64,000 bases of DNA, from contig NZ_CP118158.1 in NCBI RefSeq assembly GCF_028747785.1, positions 1,550,001 through 1,614,000 on the forward strand, in the 5' to 3' direction. The translations under genes and the position numbers were made by a program. Within the stretch, counting starts at the first letter, position 1. Each line of letters opens with the position of its first letter. Shown one piece after another: positions 1-8,604 of this stretch. The notes under the pieces are model-generated. The model was given only the letters and a program-made list of their open reading frames with translations, was not told where the DNA came from and made no database searches. The stretch is from Halosimplex aquaticum. GTDB lineage: Archaea; Halobacteriota; Halobacteria; Halobacteriales; Haloarculaceae.

Positions 1-666
1 ACGGGGTTTTCGGGCGGCTACGAGACCGCCGACGCCGCGTACAACGTCACCGTCCCCGAAGGGTTCGACCGGACGGACCTCGCTGAGTACGTCGCCGAGC
101 GCCGGGAGCGCGCGGGGTTCGACGCTCCAGGGCCGGCGATGCTGACCGGCGTCGAGCAGCGTCACGCCCGCCGCGCGCGGCTGGACGGGGTCGAAGTCGT
201 CGCGACCGCGGGCGTCTCGAATCCCGCGTCGCTCCCGATGGATGGCGGGGATTCGGAGCGGCAGGCGGCGTTCGAATCCGACTCCGGCGACGGCCCGCCG
301 CGGCCGGGGACGGTGAACCTCGTCGTGGGGACGACGCGGGCGCTGGACGACGGCGCGCTCGCGACGCTGCTGGCGACGGCAGTCGAGGCGAAGACCGCGA
401 CGATGCTGGCCGAGACGGGATTCACCGGCACGACCTCGGACGCGGTGGTCGTCGGCTGTGACCCGTCGGGCGAACGGGCGGCGTTCGCCGGGAGCGCGAC
501 GCCCGTGGGCCGAGCGGCGCGGGTCTGCGTCCGGGACGCGGTCCGGGCGAGTCTCGCCGCGCGGTACGCCGGTGCGGACGGGGATGCCGTCCCCGACACC
601 GTCGAGGGGGCCGACTACGGCGTCGTCTCCGCGGGCGAGGCGACGGTTTCGCGCGTCGACGAGTAG
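1..666 (+). CDS. cbiZ: Adenosylcobinamide amidohydrolase, CbiZ family (5' end outside window)
   Basis: The frame is open from the first base of the window, so the amino terminus lies upstream. The visible part carries the family signature: an NPA-type segment after a 'VSNP' turn, a GTVN segment, then 'GALATLLATAVEAKTATM' and a 'TGTTSDAVVVGCD' block. In archaea CbiZ hydrolyses the amide of adenosylcobinamide to adenosylcobyric acid, which lets salvaged cobinamide enter the cytoplasmic archaeal pathway. It sits 77 bp before cobA and about 9 kb before cbiP, which fits a cobalamin salvage cluster. Family knowledge gives the reaction. Only the carboxy-terminal part can be checked here. Confidence 0.85.
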   Translation, partial: TGFSGGYETADAAYNVTVPEGFDRTDLAEYVAERRERAGFDAPGPAMLTGVEQRHARRARLDGVEVVATAGVSNPASLPMDGGDSERQAAFESDSGDGPPRPGTVNLVVGTTRALDDGALATLLATAVEAKTATMLAETGFTGTTSDAVVVGCDPSGERAAFAGSATPVGRAARVCVRDAVRASLAARYAGADGDAVPDTVEGADYGVVSAGEATVSRVDE

Positions 667-743
667 CGGGCCGCCGACGGTCCGCGGGAAGTTCCGGCCG
701 GCGTGTCGAAGCGGCTACGGTCCCGGAGGTCGTCGGTCGGGGC

Positions 744-1421
744 ATGACTGACGATGGCGCCGACGACGCGACCCAGCCCGGCGACGACCCGCTCGAACCG
801 CGGCCGATCGAACCGGCCGCACCGGAGGAGTTCGGCCTCGTGCAGGTCTGGTGGGGCGACGGCAAGGGCAAGACGACCGCCGCGATGGGGATGGGCATGC
901 GCGCCGCGGGTCACGGCTACCGCGTCCACATGCTCCAGTTCATGAAGGGCGGGACCGGTACCGTCGAAGACGTCCGCGGCGAGTACAACGCCGTCCACGC
1001 CCTGCCGGGCTTCTCCTACGAGAACAGCGGCCACTACGGCTGGCACCGCTTCCACGACGGCACAGACGACGACGAGCACGCCGCCCGCGCGAAGGGGGGC
1101 CTCGAACGGGCGCGTGAGCTGATCGAGGCGGCCGGCGAGGCGGATCTGTCGACGCCCTTCGACGCCGACGCGCCCGCCGACGAGGGGGTCCACATGCTGA
1201 TCCTCGACGAGATCGGCTACGCGGGCAACCGCGGTCTGGTCGACCCCGACGAGGTGCGCGAACTGATCGAATCGAAGCCCGACGACCTGGAACTCGTCTT
1301 GACCGGCGGCCACGAGCGACCGGAGTTCGTGACCGACATCGCGGACCTGGTGACCGAGGTCGGCAAGGAGGCCCACCCCATCGAGACCGGTCACAGCGCC
1401 CGGAAGGGAACCGAGTTCTGA
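744..1421 (+). CDS. cobA: Cob(I)yrinic acid a,c-diamide / cob(I)alamin adenosyltransferase (CobA/BtuR family)
   Basis: A 225-residue protein with a P-loop 'GDGKGKTTA' near residue 37, unusually close to the start, as in the CobA/CobO/BtuR adenosyltransferases. A later 'LILDEIGYA' segment matches the acidic strand of this fold, and 'LVLTGGHERPEF' is the conserved RN-binding-like strand near the C-terminus. The enzyme transfers the adenosyl group of ATP to Co(I) of a corrinoid. The acidic N-terminal extension before the P-loop is common in haloarchaea. It is probably co-transcribed with cbiZ. The gene ends just before a convergently transcribed PAC2 gene, leaving 7 bp between the two stop codons. 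Confidence 0.92.
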   Translation: MTDDGADDATQPGDDPLEPRPIEPAAPEEFGLVQVWWGDGKGKTTAAMGMGMRAAGHGYRVHMLQFMKGGTGTVEDVRGEYNAVHALPGFSYENSGHYGWHRFHDGTDDDEHAARAKGGLERARELIEAAGEADLSTPFDADAPADEGVHMLILDEIGYAGNRGLVDPDEVRELIESKPDDLELVLTGGHERPEFVTDIADLVTEVGKEAHPIETGHSARKGTEF

Positions 1422-1428
1422 GGCGGCG

Positions 1429-2193
1429 CTATTGGAACATGCTCGGCTCGTCGTCCTCGGGCGGCGGGCGCTCGAACCCTTCCTGGGCGTCGATGCGCTG
1501 CATCTGCCGGGCCATCTCGTCCATCTCCGCGATGAGTGCGTCCTCCCTCGCTTCGAGTGCGCGCGTGTCGAACGCCGCGTCGACGACCGACTCGATCCCG
1601 TGCCGGAGGAGCGCGGTCGCGGCCGCGGGGTCGGGGCGGTACGGCTCGACGCGGACGACGAGCGCGACCGTGGGCACGCCCTCCCGAGCGCACGCGTCGA
1701 CGATGGCACCGGTCGGACCGCCGATAGCGCCGACGCCGGGCGCCGGCGGGACGTCCGCGTCGTGGAGCGTCTGACCGAGCGAATCCGTCGTGGTGACGGC
1801 GGTGACCCGGCCGTGCTCGTCGACCCACTCCGCCGGCGCGCCGATGGGGACGACTACCTGCTCGCAACCGTCGGTCAGGTGTTCGACGACGCCCTCGGCC
1901 AGCGCGCCGTGCGAGCGCGGCGGGAACACAAGATCCGCGAGCAGTGCGGTCACGTCCCCGTCGCCGTACACCCGGACGGACTCGCGGAGCCGTCCCTCGG
2001 CGTAGGTCGCGACGTGTGGGAACTCCCCGGAGGCGAGGTACCCGCGGTACTCCAGCCCGAGTTCGTCGGTGACGTGTTCGACGGCGATGACGCCGGCCAG
2101 TCCGAGTCCGGGCAGCCCGACCAGGACCGTCGAGCCCTCGGTGTCGAGGTCGCCGGCCCCCTCGAAGGTCGCCGCGTCGGCTCTGTGTGCCAT
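1429..2193 (-). CDS. PAC2-family protein (proteasome assembly chaperone-like)
   Basis: About 254 residues if translation starts at the ATG at 2193 (MAHRADAATF). An ATG at 2220 would add nine residues of atypical sequence, so the inner start is preferred. The 'VLVGLPGLGLAGVIAVEHV' segment near the N-terminus and the later 'VVVPIGAPAEWV' strand are typical of the archaeal PAC2/DUF75 family, which is related to eukaryotic proteasome assembly chaperone 2. The C-terminal third is a helical, acidic tail (residues 200-254). It probably acts in the cytosol. The exact function of archaeal PAC2 homologues is not established, so the call is to family only. It is convergent with cobA. Confidence 0.75.
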   Translation of the reverse strand: MAHRADAATFEGAGDLDTEGSTVLVGLPGLGLAGVIAVEHVTDELGLEYRGYLASGEFPHVATYAEGRLRESVRVYGDGDVTALLADLVFPPRSHGALAEGVVEHLTDGCEQVVVPIGAPAEWVDEHGRVTAVTTTDSLGQTLHDADVPPAPGVGAIGGPTGAIVDACAREGVPTVALVVRVEPYRPDPAAATALLRHGIESVVDAAFDTRALEAREDALIAEMDEMARQMQRIDAQEGFERPPPEDDEPSMFQ

Positions 2194-2256
2194 ACGATCA
2201 CAGACGAACTCCGGGGCCAAGATGGCTCCGCGCGCAACGGCCGGGTGGCCCCGGCC

Positions 2257-3963
2257 TCACGCGATGGTGTACCGATCGAACGAGCGGACGGCGTAGCGGT
2301 AGGAGAGTGCGGGGAGCAACACCAGGACCACCAGCGCGACGGCGCTGATCGCGAACAGGGTGTCCGCCGAGACCGAGAGGCCGAACGGGAGCACGATCGA
2401 GAGCAGGTCCGCGCCGACGGTGCGAGCGACCTCCAGGCCGACGAACAGGGCCGAGAGCGTCGTCAGGACGACGTGGACGCTGAAGAGGAGGAACGCCCAC
2501 GGGCTGGGGACGACGGCCTCCATCGAGCGGGTGACGTTCGTGGCCTCGAAGCGAGGGAAGGCCATCCCGATACCGACCGAGAGGGCCGCGGCGACGACCA
2601 TCGAGACCGGCGCGAGGCCGGTGAGGATGGCGGCCGACCGAGCGTCGAGCGGGCTGAGGACGGCCGTGACCGCGACGAGGGCGGTCCCGACGGGGACGAC
2701 GACGAGCAGGCCGGCGAGGACGTGCGCGCCGACGAAGCGGTGGCCGGTCACCTCGCTCAGCAGCGTCGTCGCCAGCACCGACCCCTGGTCGCCCAGCGGG
2801 TTGAGCGTGAAGACGACGCCGCCGGCCCAGGCGAGGAACACGAGCAACCCGTAGGGGAGGTAGACCGGGATCTGTCCGGTCTGGAGGATCTCGACGAACG
2901 CGCCCGTCCCGAAGAACAGCGGGTAGGCGGCGTACATGAGCTTTAGCGGGGCGCGGGCGGCCCGGCGCCACGCGAGGGTGATCAGCGCCGCGGTCGGCCG
3001 GTCGACGGCGGCTTCGAGCCAGCGGGCGAGCCTGTCTTCGGAGGTCGACGGGGGCGTCTCTCCCGCGCCCGCGCTCGTCGCGGCCTCCGTCGGCGCGGGT
3101 TCGTCGTCCTCCTCGCCGGCGAGGGCGGGGTCGGCGAACCAGTGGCGACGGGCCACCCACGTCCCGGCGGCGACGGCCGCGCCCGCGAGGACGACCGAGC
3201 CGACGGCGGCGACGGCCGCTCTGGTCGCGTCGAACGCGACGCCGGGGAGGCCGTAAATCGCGAGGTCGGCGTACCAGCCGACTGGGGAGGCCGCCATCGG
3301 CTCGAACAGCGCGCCGACGATCTGGTTGAACGAGCCCGAGACGATGGCGGCCATGTAGACCACGAAGGCCAGCGCGATCAGCCCGGTCTTGTGCCGCGCC
3401 ACGAACGGGAAGCGCGTGACGACGTGGCGGACGCCGAGCCCGACCGCGAAGGAGGTCGTCACCGCGGTGGTGCCGGCGAGCGCGACCGCGAGCGGGACGC
3501 CCAGCACGGGCCAGACGGCGTTCGCGCCGAGCGCCAGCCCGACGCCGACGCCGACCGCTGGCAGCAGCGTCCACAGCAGCAGATAGACGTACTCGCTGGC
3601 GACGAGGCCGAGGTACGCCTCGTCAGTGGGGACGACCGTCAGGATCCCCTCGGCGTTGGTGAGGGTGCCGCGCTGTCCCACCGCGCGGACGGCGAAGACG
3701 ACGGCGAGGAGGACCCAGATGACGCCGGCGAAGCCCCGCACCGCGACGGCGGTCGCCGACGGGAGGAACTCGATCGACCCCGTGACGAGCGCCCGGCCGA
3801 CGGCGCGCCCGCCCCAGACGCCCCCAGCGGTCAGCGCCAGCGTCAGCAGGGCGTACAGCCCGACCGAGACGACCGAGGACAGCCGGTTGTCCGGCGCGGT
3901 GCGCTTGCGGACCATCCGCCGGACGTCGATCCTGGTGAGACGGGTGCTGTGTGCGAGGTTCAT
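2257..3963 (-). CDS. ABC transporter permease (ABC-2-like, multi-pass membrane protein)
   Basis: A 568-residue polytopic membrane protein beginning MNLAHSTRLTR. Its ATG at 3963 overlaps the stop codon of the upstream ATPase gene by four bases (ATGA), which shows translational coupling. About ten to twelve hydrophobic segments alternate with short loops. A soluble Ala/Glu-rich insert lies near residues 260-300. An open frame continues upstream into the ATPase gene, but that part is Arg-rich frame-shadow and not protein. The substrate cannot be deduced. The organisation (one ATPase plus one large permease) resembles archaeal ABC-2 exporters. Confidence 0.85.
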   Translation of the reverse strand: MNLAHSTRLTRIDVRRMVRKRTAPDNRLSSVVSVGLYALLTLALTAGGVWGGRAVGRALVTGSIEFLPSATAVAVRGFAGVIWVLLAVVFAVRAVGQRGTLTNAEGILTVVPTDEAYLGLVASEYVYLLLWTLLPAVGVGVGLALGANAVWPVLGVPLAVALAGTTAVTTSFAVGLGVRHVVTRFPFVARHKTGLIALAFVVYMAAIVSGSFNQIVGALFEPMAASPVGWYADLAIYGLPGVAFDATRAAVAAVGSVVLAGAAVAAGTWVARRHWFADPALAGEEDDEPAPTEAATSAGAGETPPSTSEDRLARWLEAAVDRPTAALITLAWRRAARAPLKLMYAAYPLFFGTGAFVEILQTGQIPVYLPYGLLVFLAWAGGVVFTLNPLGDQGSVLATTLLSEVTGHRFVGAHVLAGLLVVVPVGTALVAVTAVLSPLDARSAAILTGLAPVSMVVAAALSVGIGMAFPRFEATNVTRSMEAVVPSPWAFLLFSVHVVLTTLSALFVGLEVARTVGADLLSIVLPFGLSVSADTLFAISAVALVVLVLLPALSYRYAVRSFDRYTIA

Positions 3964-4808
3964 CGCTGTGCGTCCGCCTCGCTCGTGTCGCTCCCCGTCG
4001 GGCCGCTCGTTCCCGCGGCGCTCGACTCGCCCGCCGCCGCGCTCGCCTCGCCGGCGTGGTCGGTCGTCACTTCGAGGAAGACGTCCTCCAGCGAGCCGGC
4101 CTCGCCGCGCTCGGCGCGCTGTTTGAGCCGGTCGGGCGGCCCCTCGGCGACGAGGTCGCCCCGGTGGAGCACGCCGACGGTGTCGGCCAGTTCGTCGACG
4201 ACCGGGAGGATGTGCGTCGAGAGGAAGACCGTCGTCTCGCCGCCCGAGAGTTCGGCGATGAGGTCCTTGACCGTGCGAGCCGCGCGGGGGTCCAGCCCGC
4301 TCGTCGGTTCGTCGAGGAACAGCACCGGCGGGTCGTGGAGCACGGTCGCGATCAGGCCGACCTTCTTGCGCATCCCGGTCGAGAAGCCTTCGAGCCGGCG
4401 GTCGGCCTCGCCGGCGAGCGAGAAGCGGTCGAGGTAGCGGTCGATGCGTTCGCGGGCCCGCTCGCGCGGCAGGTCGTGGAGCGCGGCGACGTGGCGAAGC
4501 TGCTCGCGGGCGGTCAGCTCGTCGAACAGCGGCGGCTCCTCGGGGAGGTAGCCCACGACCGAGATCAGTTCGCGCCGGTCGGTCACGTCGACGCCCATCA
4601 CCCGCGCCGAGCCGCTTGTCGGCCGCGTCAGCGTCGTCAGCATGCGCATCGTCGTCGTCTTCCCGGAGCCGTTCGGGCCGAGGAAGCCGTACACGTCGCC
4701 CCGGGGGATCGACAGGTCGAGGCCGTCGACGGCGAGCACGTCGCCGAAGCGCTTCGTCAGGTCGGTCGTCTCGATGGCCGGCCCGTCGAGACGGTCGTCG
4801 GGAACCAT
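3960..4808 (-). CDS. ABC transporter ATP-binding protein
   Basis: A 282-residue ATPase of the ABC-2 exporter type. Visible motifs are Walker A 'GPNGSGKTT' (about residue 44), a Q-loop region 'GYLPEEPPL', the signature variant 'FSTGMRKKVGL', Walker B 'PVLFLDEPTSGLDP' and the switch histidine in 'STHILP'. The signature FSTGM replaces LSGGQ, which is usual in this exporter subfamily. The acidic Ala/Ser/Glu tail (last ~35 residues) is a haloarchaeal feature. It is the first gene of a two-gene operon with the permease, with overlapping start and stop codons. Confidence 0.93.
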   Translation of the reverse strand: MVPDDRLDGPAIETTDLTKRFGDVLAVDGLDLSIPRGDVYGFLGPNGSGKTTTMRMLTTLTRPTSGSARVMGVDVTDRRELISVVGYLPEEPPLFDELTAREQLRHVAALHDLPRERARERIDRYLDRFSLAGEADRRLEGFSTGMRKKVGLIATVLHDPPVLFLDEPTSGLDPRAARTVKDLIAELSGGETTVFLSTHILPVVDELADTVGVLHRGDLVAEGPPDRLKQRAERGEAGSLEDVFLEVTTDHAGEASAAAGESSAAGTSGPTGSDTSEADAQR

Positions 4809-4825
4809 ACAGTCGTTTCACGCGT

Positions 4826-5671
4826 CTAACGCTTAGTTGATCGGGAGGGGACCGTGCGCGCTCCGCCGAGCAGATCGGCGCGCAGACAGAGCGACCGGGG
4901 AGGGCGACGTGCCAGCGGCGAGTCCTCGTCGATCAGGTCGTCGTCTAGTCGTTCGGTGAGGTCGGGTTCTCGCAGGTCCCGCAGCGCGAAGCCCGCGTCG
5001 AACAGCGGACCGGTCAGCGCGTCGAGCGGCCGCCGGTAGAAGGTCGTCGGGGTCGCTCCCGCCTGTTCCCCGTCGTTGTCGGGTTCCTCCGCCGGCCCGC
5101 TACCGCCCCAGTAGATCTCGTAGCGCTCGGTCTCGCCGTAGGTCGGCGGGTGCGTCTCGACGCGGACGGCCGGGCGGGCGTCGAGGCCGTCGATGGTCCG
5201 CGTGTCGGGATACTCCTCGTCGCGGACGACGAGGAACTCGTGGAAGGGATGGTGCGTCGAGCAGACGAGCGAGCCGCCGGGTCGGAGGACGCGGGCGAAC
5301 GCGGCCGCCGCAGCATCGAGGTCGGGGACGTGCGAGAGGACGTGCTGGCAGACCACGAGGTCGACGCCGTCGTCGTCGACGGCGTCGAGTCCGTCGGTGA
5401 GGTCCCCGTAGTGGAACTCCGCGCGGTCGCCGTGTCGCTCTCGCGCCGTCTCGACCATTCCCTCGCTCGCGTCGACGCCGAGGACGTCCGCGCCGCGGTC
5501 GGCCACCCGCGCGGCGTAGTGGCCGTCCCCACAGCCCGCGTCGAGGGCGCGCACACCGTCGAGGTCGGGCAGCAGTTCGTCGAGCACGGGCCAGAGCACC
5601 TGCTCGCGCCAGGGGACCTGCGCGTACTCGCTCCAGTCGTCGGCCAGGGCGTCGTAGAACTCGTCTGACAT
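4826..5671 (-). CDS. Class I SAM-dependent methyltransferase
   Basis: About 281 residues from the ATG at 5671 (MSDEFYDALADDW). An upstream in-frame ATG at 5740 would add 23 residues unlike the family. Motif I 'ALDAGCGDGHYA' and motif II 'VLGVDASEGMVETA' define the SAM site. 'FHYGDL', 'DLVVCQHVLSHVPD' and 'RVLRPGGSLVCSTHHP' follow in the standard order of the Methyltransf_11 type. The acceptor is unknown; small-molecule or ubiquinone-type methylases share this layout. It stands alone, 17 bp before the ABC ATPase on the same strand, so the two may be co-transcribed. Confidence 0.85.
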   Translation of the reverse strand: MSDEFYDALADDWSEYAQVPWREQVLWPVLDELLPDLDGVRALDAGCGDGHYAARVADRGADVLGVDASEGMVETARERHGDRAEFHYGDLTDGLDAVDDDGVDLVVCQHVLSHVPDLDAAAAAFARVLRPGGSLVCSTHHPFHEFLVVRDEEYPDTRTIDGLDARPAVRVETHPPTYGETERYEIYWGGSGPAEEPDNDGEQAGATPTTFYRRPLDALTGPLFDAGFALRDLREPDLTERLDDDLIDEDSPLARRPPRSLCLRADLLGGARTVPSRSTKR

Positions 5672-5846
5672 GCCGGGTCTCCACTGGTTCCTGGCGGCAA
5701 CGAACCGTAAGTGAATCGACTGTTCGGTTGGGTCGCGCACTATCGGCGCGGGCGCCGTCGACGACCGGCCGCGTCGCCAGGGGCGCTCGGCGACCAGGCA
5801 GGCGCGACGACGGTCGGCCGGATCGGGGTGCGAGGGCCCCGTCGTT

Positions 5847-8294
5847 TCACTCCGTGGCGTCCTCTACCGCCGGAAGCGTACACGTAACCGTGGTCCCCTC
5901 GCCGGGTTCGGAGTCGAGCCAGATGTCGCCGCCGTGGCGCTCGACGATCCGCTCACACAGCGCGAGGCCGATCCCGGTCCCGTCGTAGTCGCCCTGGCTG
6001 TGGAGGCTCTGGAACACTTCGAAGACCCGGTCGGCGTCCTCGGGGTCGACGCCGATGCCCTCGTCGCTGACCGAGACCTCCCACCAGTCGCCGGCTCGCT
6101 CGGCCGAGACGTGGACCCGCGGCGGGCCGTCGCCGCTGTACTCGATGGCGTTGTCGAGCAGGTTCTGGAACAGCTGGCGCAACTGGCCGCCGTCGCCGTG
6201 GACGGTCGGCAACTCCGCCACCGTGACGTCGGCGTCGCTCTCCGCGACCTTCACCTGGAGGTCCGAGCGGACGTCTACGAGGACGTCGTCGAGGTCGACC
6301 GGTTCGAAGGGGTCGCCGCGGGTGTCGACCCGCGAGTACTGGAGCAGCCCCTGGATCATGTCGCGCATCCGGTCGGCGCCGTCGACGGCGAACTCGATGA
6401 ACTCGCGGCCGTCCTCGTCGAGCTGGTCGCCGTACCGGTCGTCGACGAGCCGGAGGTAGCTCGACACCATCCGCAGCGGCTCCTGCAGGTCGTGGGAGGC
6501 GGCGTAGGCGAACTGCTGGAGGCGCTCGTTGGACTCCTTGAGCCTGCTCTCGTAGGTCTTGCGCTCGGTGATGTCGCGGGCCACGCCGACCACTCGCCTC
6601 GAGCCGTCGCCGTCCTGTACGGGGTGGCCGGGCGCTTCGATCCACCGCACGTCCCCGTCCCGGAGGATCCGGATCTCCTCGCGTTTCGGCTCGCCCGTTT
6701 CGAGGGTCCGCTCGATGCTCTCTCGGGCCTGCTGTCTGTCCTCCGGGTGGATCACCTCGACGAAGTCGTCCCAGTCCTCGACAGTGGTCCCGTAGAGCGA
6801 CTCCGCCGAGGGGTAGAACGACGCTCGGTCCTCGTCGACGTTCCAGTCCCAGACGACCGCGTCGGTGGCGTTGAGGGCGAACTCCATCCGGTCGCGGATG
6901 CGCCGGAGTTCCCGCTCGCGCTCTTTGCGCCCGGTGACGTCCTGGATCGCTCCGCGGAGCACGACGGTCTCCCCGTCCTCGACCTCGGGGTCGCCCTTGA
7001 CGTGGACCCAGCGTACATCGCCGTCGCTCGTCGTGAACCGGACCTCGACGTCGAACGGTTCGCCGGCGTCCAGCGCCTCCTCGACCGCGTGTTCGACGAT
7101 CGGCCGGTCGTCTTCGTGGTAGACGCCCAGGGCTTCGTCCAGCGACGGTTCCTCGTCGTACGGCACGTCCAGTATCTCGAAGAGGTGATCCGTCCAGAAC
7201 ACCGACCTCGTGTCCGTGTCGATCTCCCAGCCGCCGACGTTCGCGATGCGCTCGGCCTTCTCCAGCAGTTCGCGCGTCCGGTCGAGCTCGGCCTCGCGCC
7301 GCTTCCGGTCGGTTATGTCGCGGAAGTACACCGAGAGCCCGGACTCGGAGGGGTAGACCCGGACCATCTCCCAGATCCCCATCGAGTCGGAGTACCGCTC
7401 GAAACTCGTCGGTTCCTGGGACTCCATCGCCGCCTCGAACTTCTGGAAGAGCGGTTCCGTCTCGTCGGCGCCGAACACCTCCCAGGGTTGGCGCCCGAGC
7501 AGTTCCCCCGCCGATTTGCCGAGATAGCTCTCGGCGCGTTCGTTGACGTACTCGTATCTGAACTCGTCGTCGAGGGCGTAGAACGCGTCGTCGATCCGCT
7601 CGAAGATGTCGTCGAGTTCCCGCTCCAGTTCGTCGCGCTGCCGTTCGAGTCGCTCGGCCTGCTCCTCTAGCTGCTGTTCGTACTCGCGCCGCTCGGTCAT
7701 GTCGCGGGTGACCTTCGTGAATCCCTGGATGGCGCCCTCGTCGTCGCGGCTCGCGGTGATCGTGACGTTCGCCCAGAACCGCGAGCCGTCACTGCGGACC
7801 CGCCACCCCTCGTCTTCGACTCGGCCCTCGGCCGCGGCGACTTCGAGATTCCGGTCCGGCACGCCGTTGGCCACGTCGCCGTCGGTGTAGAACGTCGAGA
7901 AGTGCTGGCCGACGATCTCCTCCTCCGAGTAGCCCTTGATCCGCTCGGCCCCCTGGTTCCAGCTCGCGACCGTCCCGTCCGGGTCGAGCAGGAAGATCGC
8001 GTAGTCTTTGACGGCGCTCACGAAGTCGCGGAACTGCTTTTCGTCGGGTTGCGCGTCGTCTGCGAACGACCCCTCTGGGGCCCACCAGACGCGCGTCGAC
8101 TCGCCGCTCCGCTTCGTCTGTATCTCTCCCCGATCGGCGAGTTCCTCCAGATAGCGGCGTGCCGCTTCGGGCGGGCACTCCAGCGCTTCGGCGACTTCCT
8201 CGGTGAAGAACGGGGTCGACGACCCACCCTGTTCGATGAAGAACCCCCGGATATCGTCTCTCGTGACGTCTCGTGTCGGTCCAGGGGATGCCAT
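5847..8294 (-). CDS. Multi-PAS sensor histidine kinase with N-terminal winged-helix domain
   Basis: 815 residues from the ATG at 8294 (MASPGPTRDV). The upstream ATG at 8345 extends into promoter sequence. Order: a winged-helix-like segment (about 8-75), PAS/PAC 1 (90-200), a coiled coil (205-240), PAS 2 (240-340), PAS 3 (350-460), PAS 4 (470-590), HisKA with the phospho-acceptor in 'ASHDLQEPLRM' (about 610), and HATPase with N box 'NLLDNAIEYS', G1 'DEGIGV' and G2 'GTGIGLAL'. There are no transmembrane segments, so it is a cytoplasmic sensor. No response regulator lies next to it, which is common for haloarchaeal kinases. The ligand is unknown. A winged helix fused to a kinase suggests a DNA-linked or structural role. 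Confidence 0.9.
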   Translation of the reverse strand: MASPGPTRDVTRDDIRGFFIEQGGSSTPFFTEEVAEALECPPEAARRYLEELADRGEIQTKRSGESTRVWWAPEGSFADDAQPDEKQFRDFVSAVKDYAIFLLDPDGTVASWNQGAERIKGYSEEEIVGQHFSTFYTDGDVANGVPDRNLEVAAAEGRVEDEGWRVRSDGSRFWANVTITASRDDEGAIQGFTKVTRDMTERREYEQQLEEQAERLERQRDELERELDDIFERIDDAFYALDDEFRYEYVNERAESYLGKSAGELLGRQPWEVFGADETEPLFQKFEAAMESQEPTSFERYSDSMGIWEMVRVYPSESGLSVYFRDITDRKRREAELDRTRELLEKAERIANVGGWEIDTDTRSVFWTDHLFEILDVPYDEEPSLDEALGVYHEDDRPIVEHAVEEALDAGEPFDVEVRFTTSDGDVRWVHVKGDPEVEDGETVVLRGAIQDVTGRKERERELRRIRDRMEFALNATDAVVWDWNVDEDRASFYPSAESLYGTTVEDWDDFVEVIHPEDRQQARESIERTLETGEPKREEIRILRDGDVRWIEAPGHPVQDGDGSRRVVGVARDITERKTYESRLKESNERLQQFAYAASHDLQEPLRMVSSYLRLVDDRYGDQLDEDGREFIEFAVDGADRMRDMIQGLLQYSRVDTRGDPFEPVDLDDVLVDVRSDLQVKVAESDADVTVAELPTVHGDGGQLRQLFQNLLDNAIEYSGDGPPRVHVSAERAGDWWEVSVSDEGIGVDPEDADRVFEVFQSLHSQGDYDGTGIGLALCERIVERHGGDIWLDSEPGEGTTVTCTLPAVEDATE

Positions 8295-8604
8295 TGGCAC
8301 CAAATTTAGTCGGCCGCGTATAAGAACTTGGTCGTGGCGGCACACCCGGTCGTCCTCCCAGCGGAGACGCGCACTGCGGGAGACGGACCCTGCGCGGCGC
8401 TGAAACGCTCGGACCGCGTGCGGGTCCGTGTCGGCAGTGCGCTCCGCTCGCCAGCGCGTTTTCCGTTCGCGTGACTAACTGTTCGGAACGCGGCCACCAA
8501 AGGTGACAATGTGGCTGTAGTTCGTCCGCGAGTACAGCTAATGTTGGGGAAACCCGAAAGACGGTTTTTGGACGTTGGAGGCGACAACGAGAACGGAGAG
8601 ACCG
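8295..8604. other. Divergent intergenic region between the histidine kinase and manganese catalase
   Basis: This 310-bp spacer holds the promoters of both divergent genes. For the catalase a TATA-like 'GGTTTTTGG' lies about 45 bp before the ATG, and a purine-rich 'CGGAGAG' just precedes the start. I see no open frame with haloarchaeal coding character. Confidence 0.5.

Noticed and set aside
1432-2946. Long rightward frame of 504 codons
   Set aside because: It is antisense to the PAC2 and permease genes and has Arg/Asp/Gly-biased composition from GC-rich codon positions, with no family features.
2257-4821. A single 854-codon frame covering both ABC genes
   Set aside because: The part upstream of 3963 is Arg/Pro-rich shadow of the ATPase gene. 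The true permease starts at the ATGA overlap.
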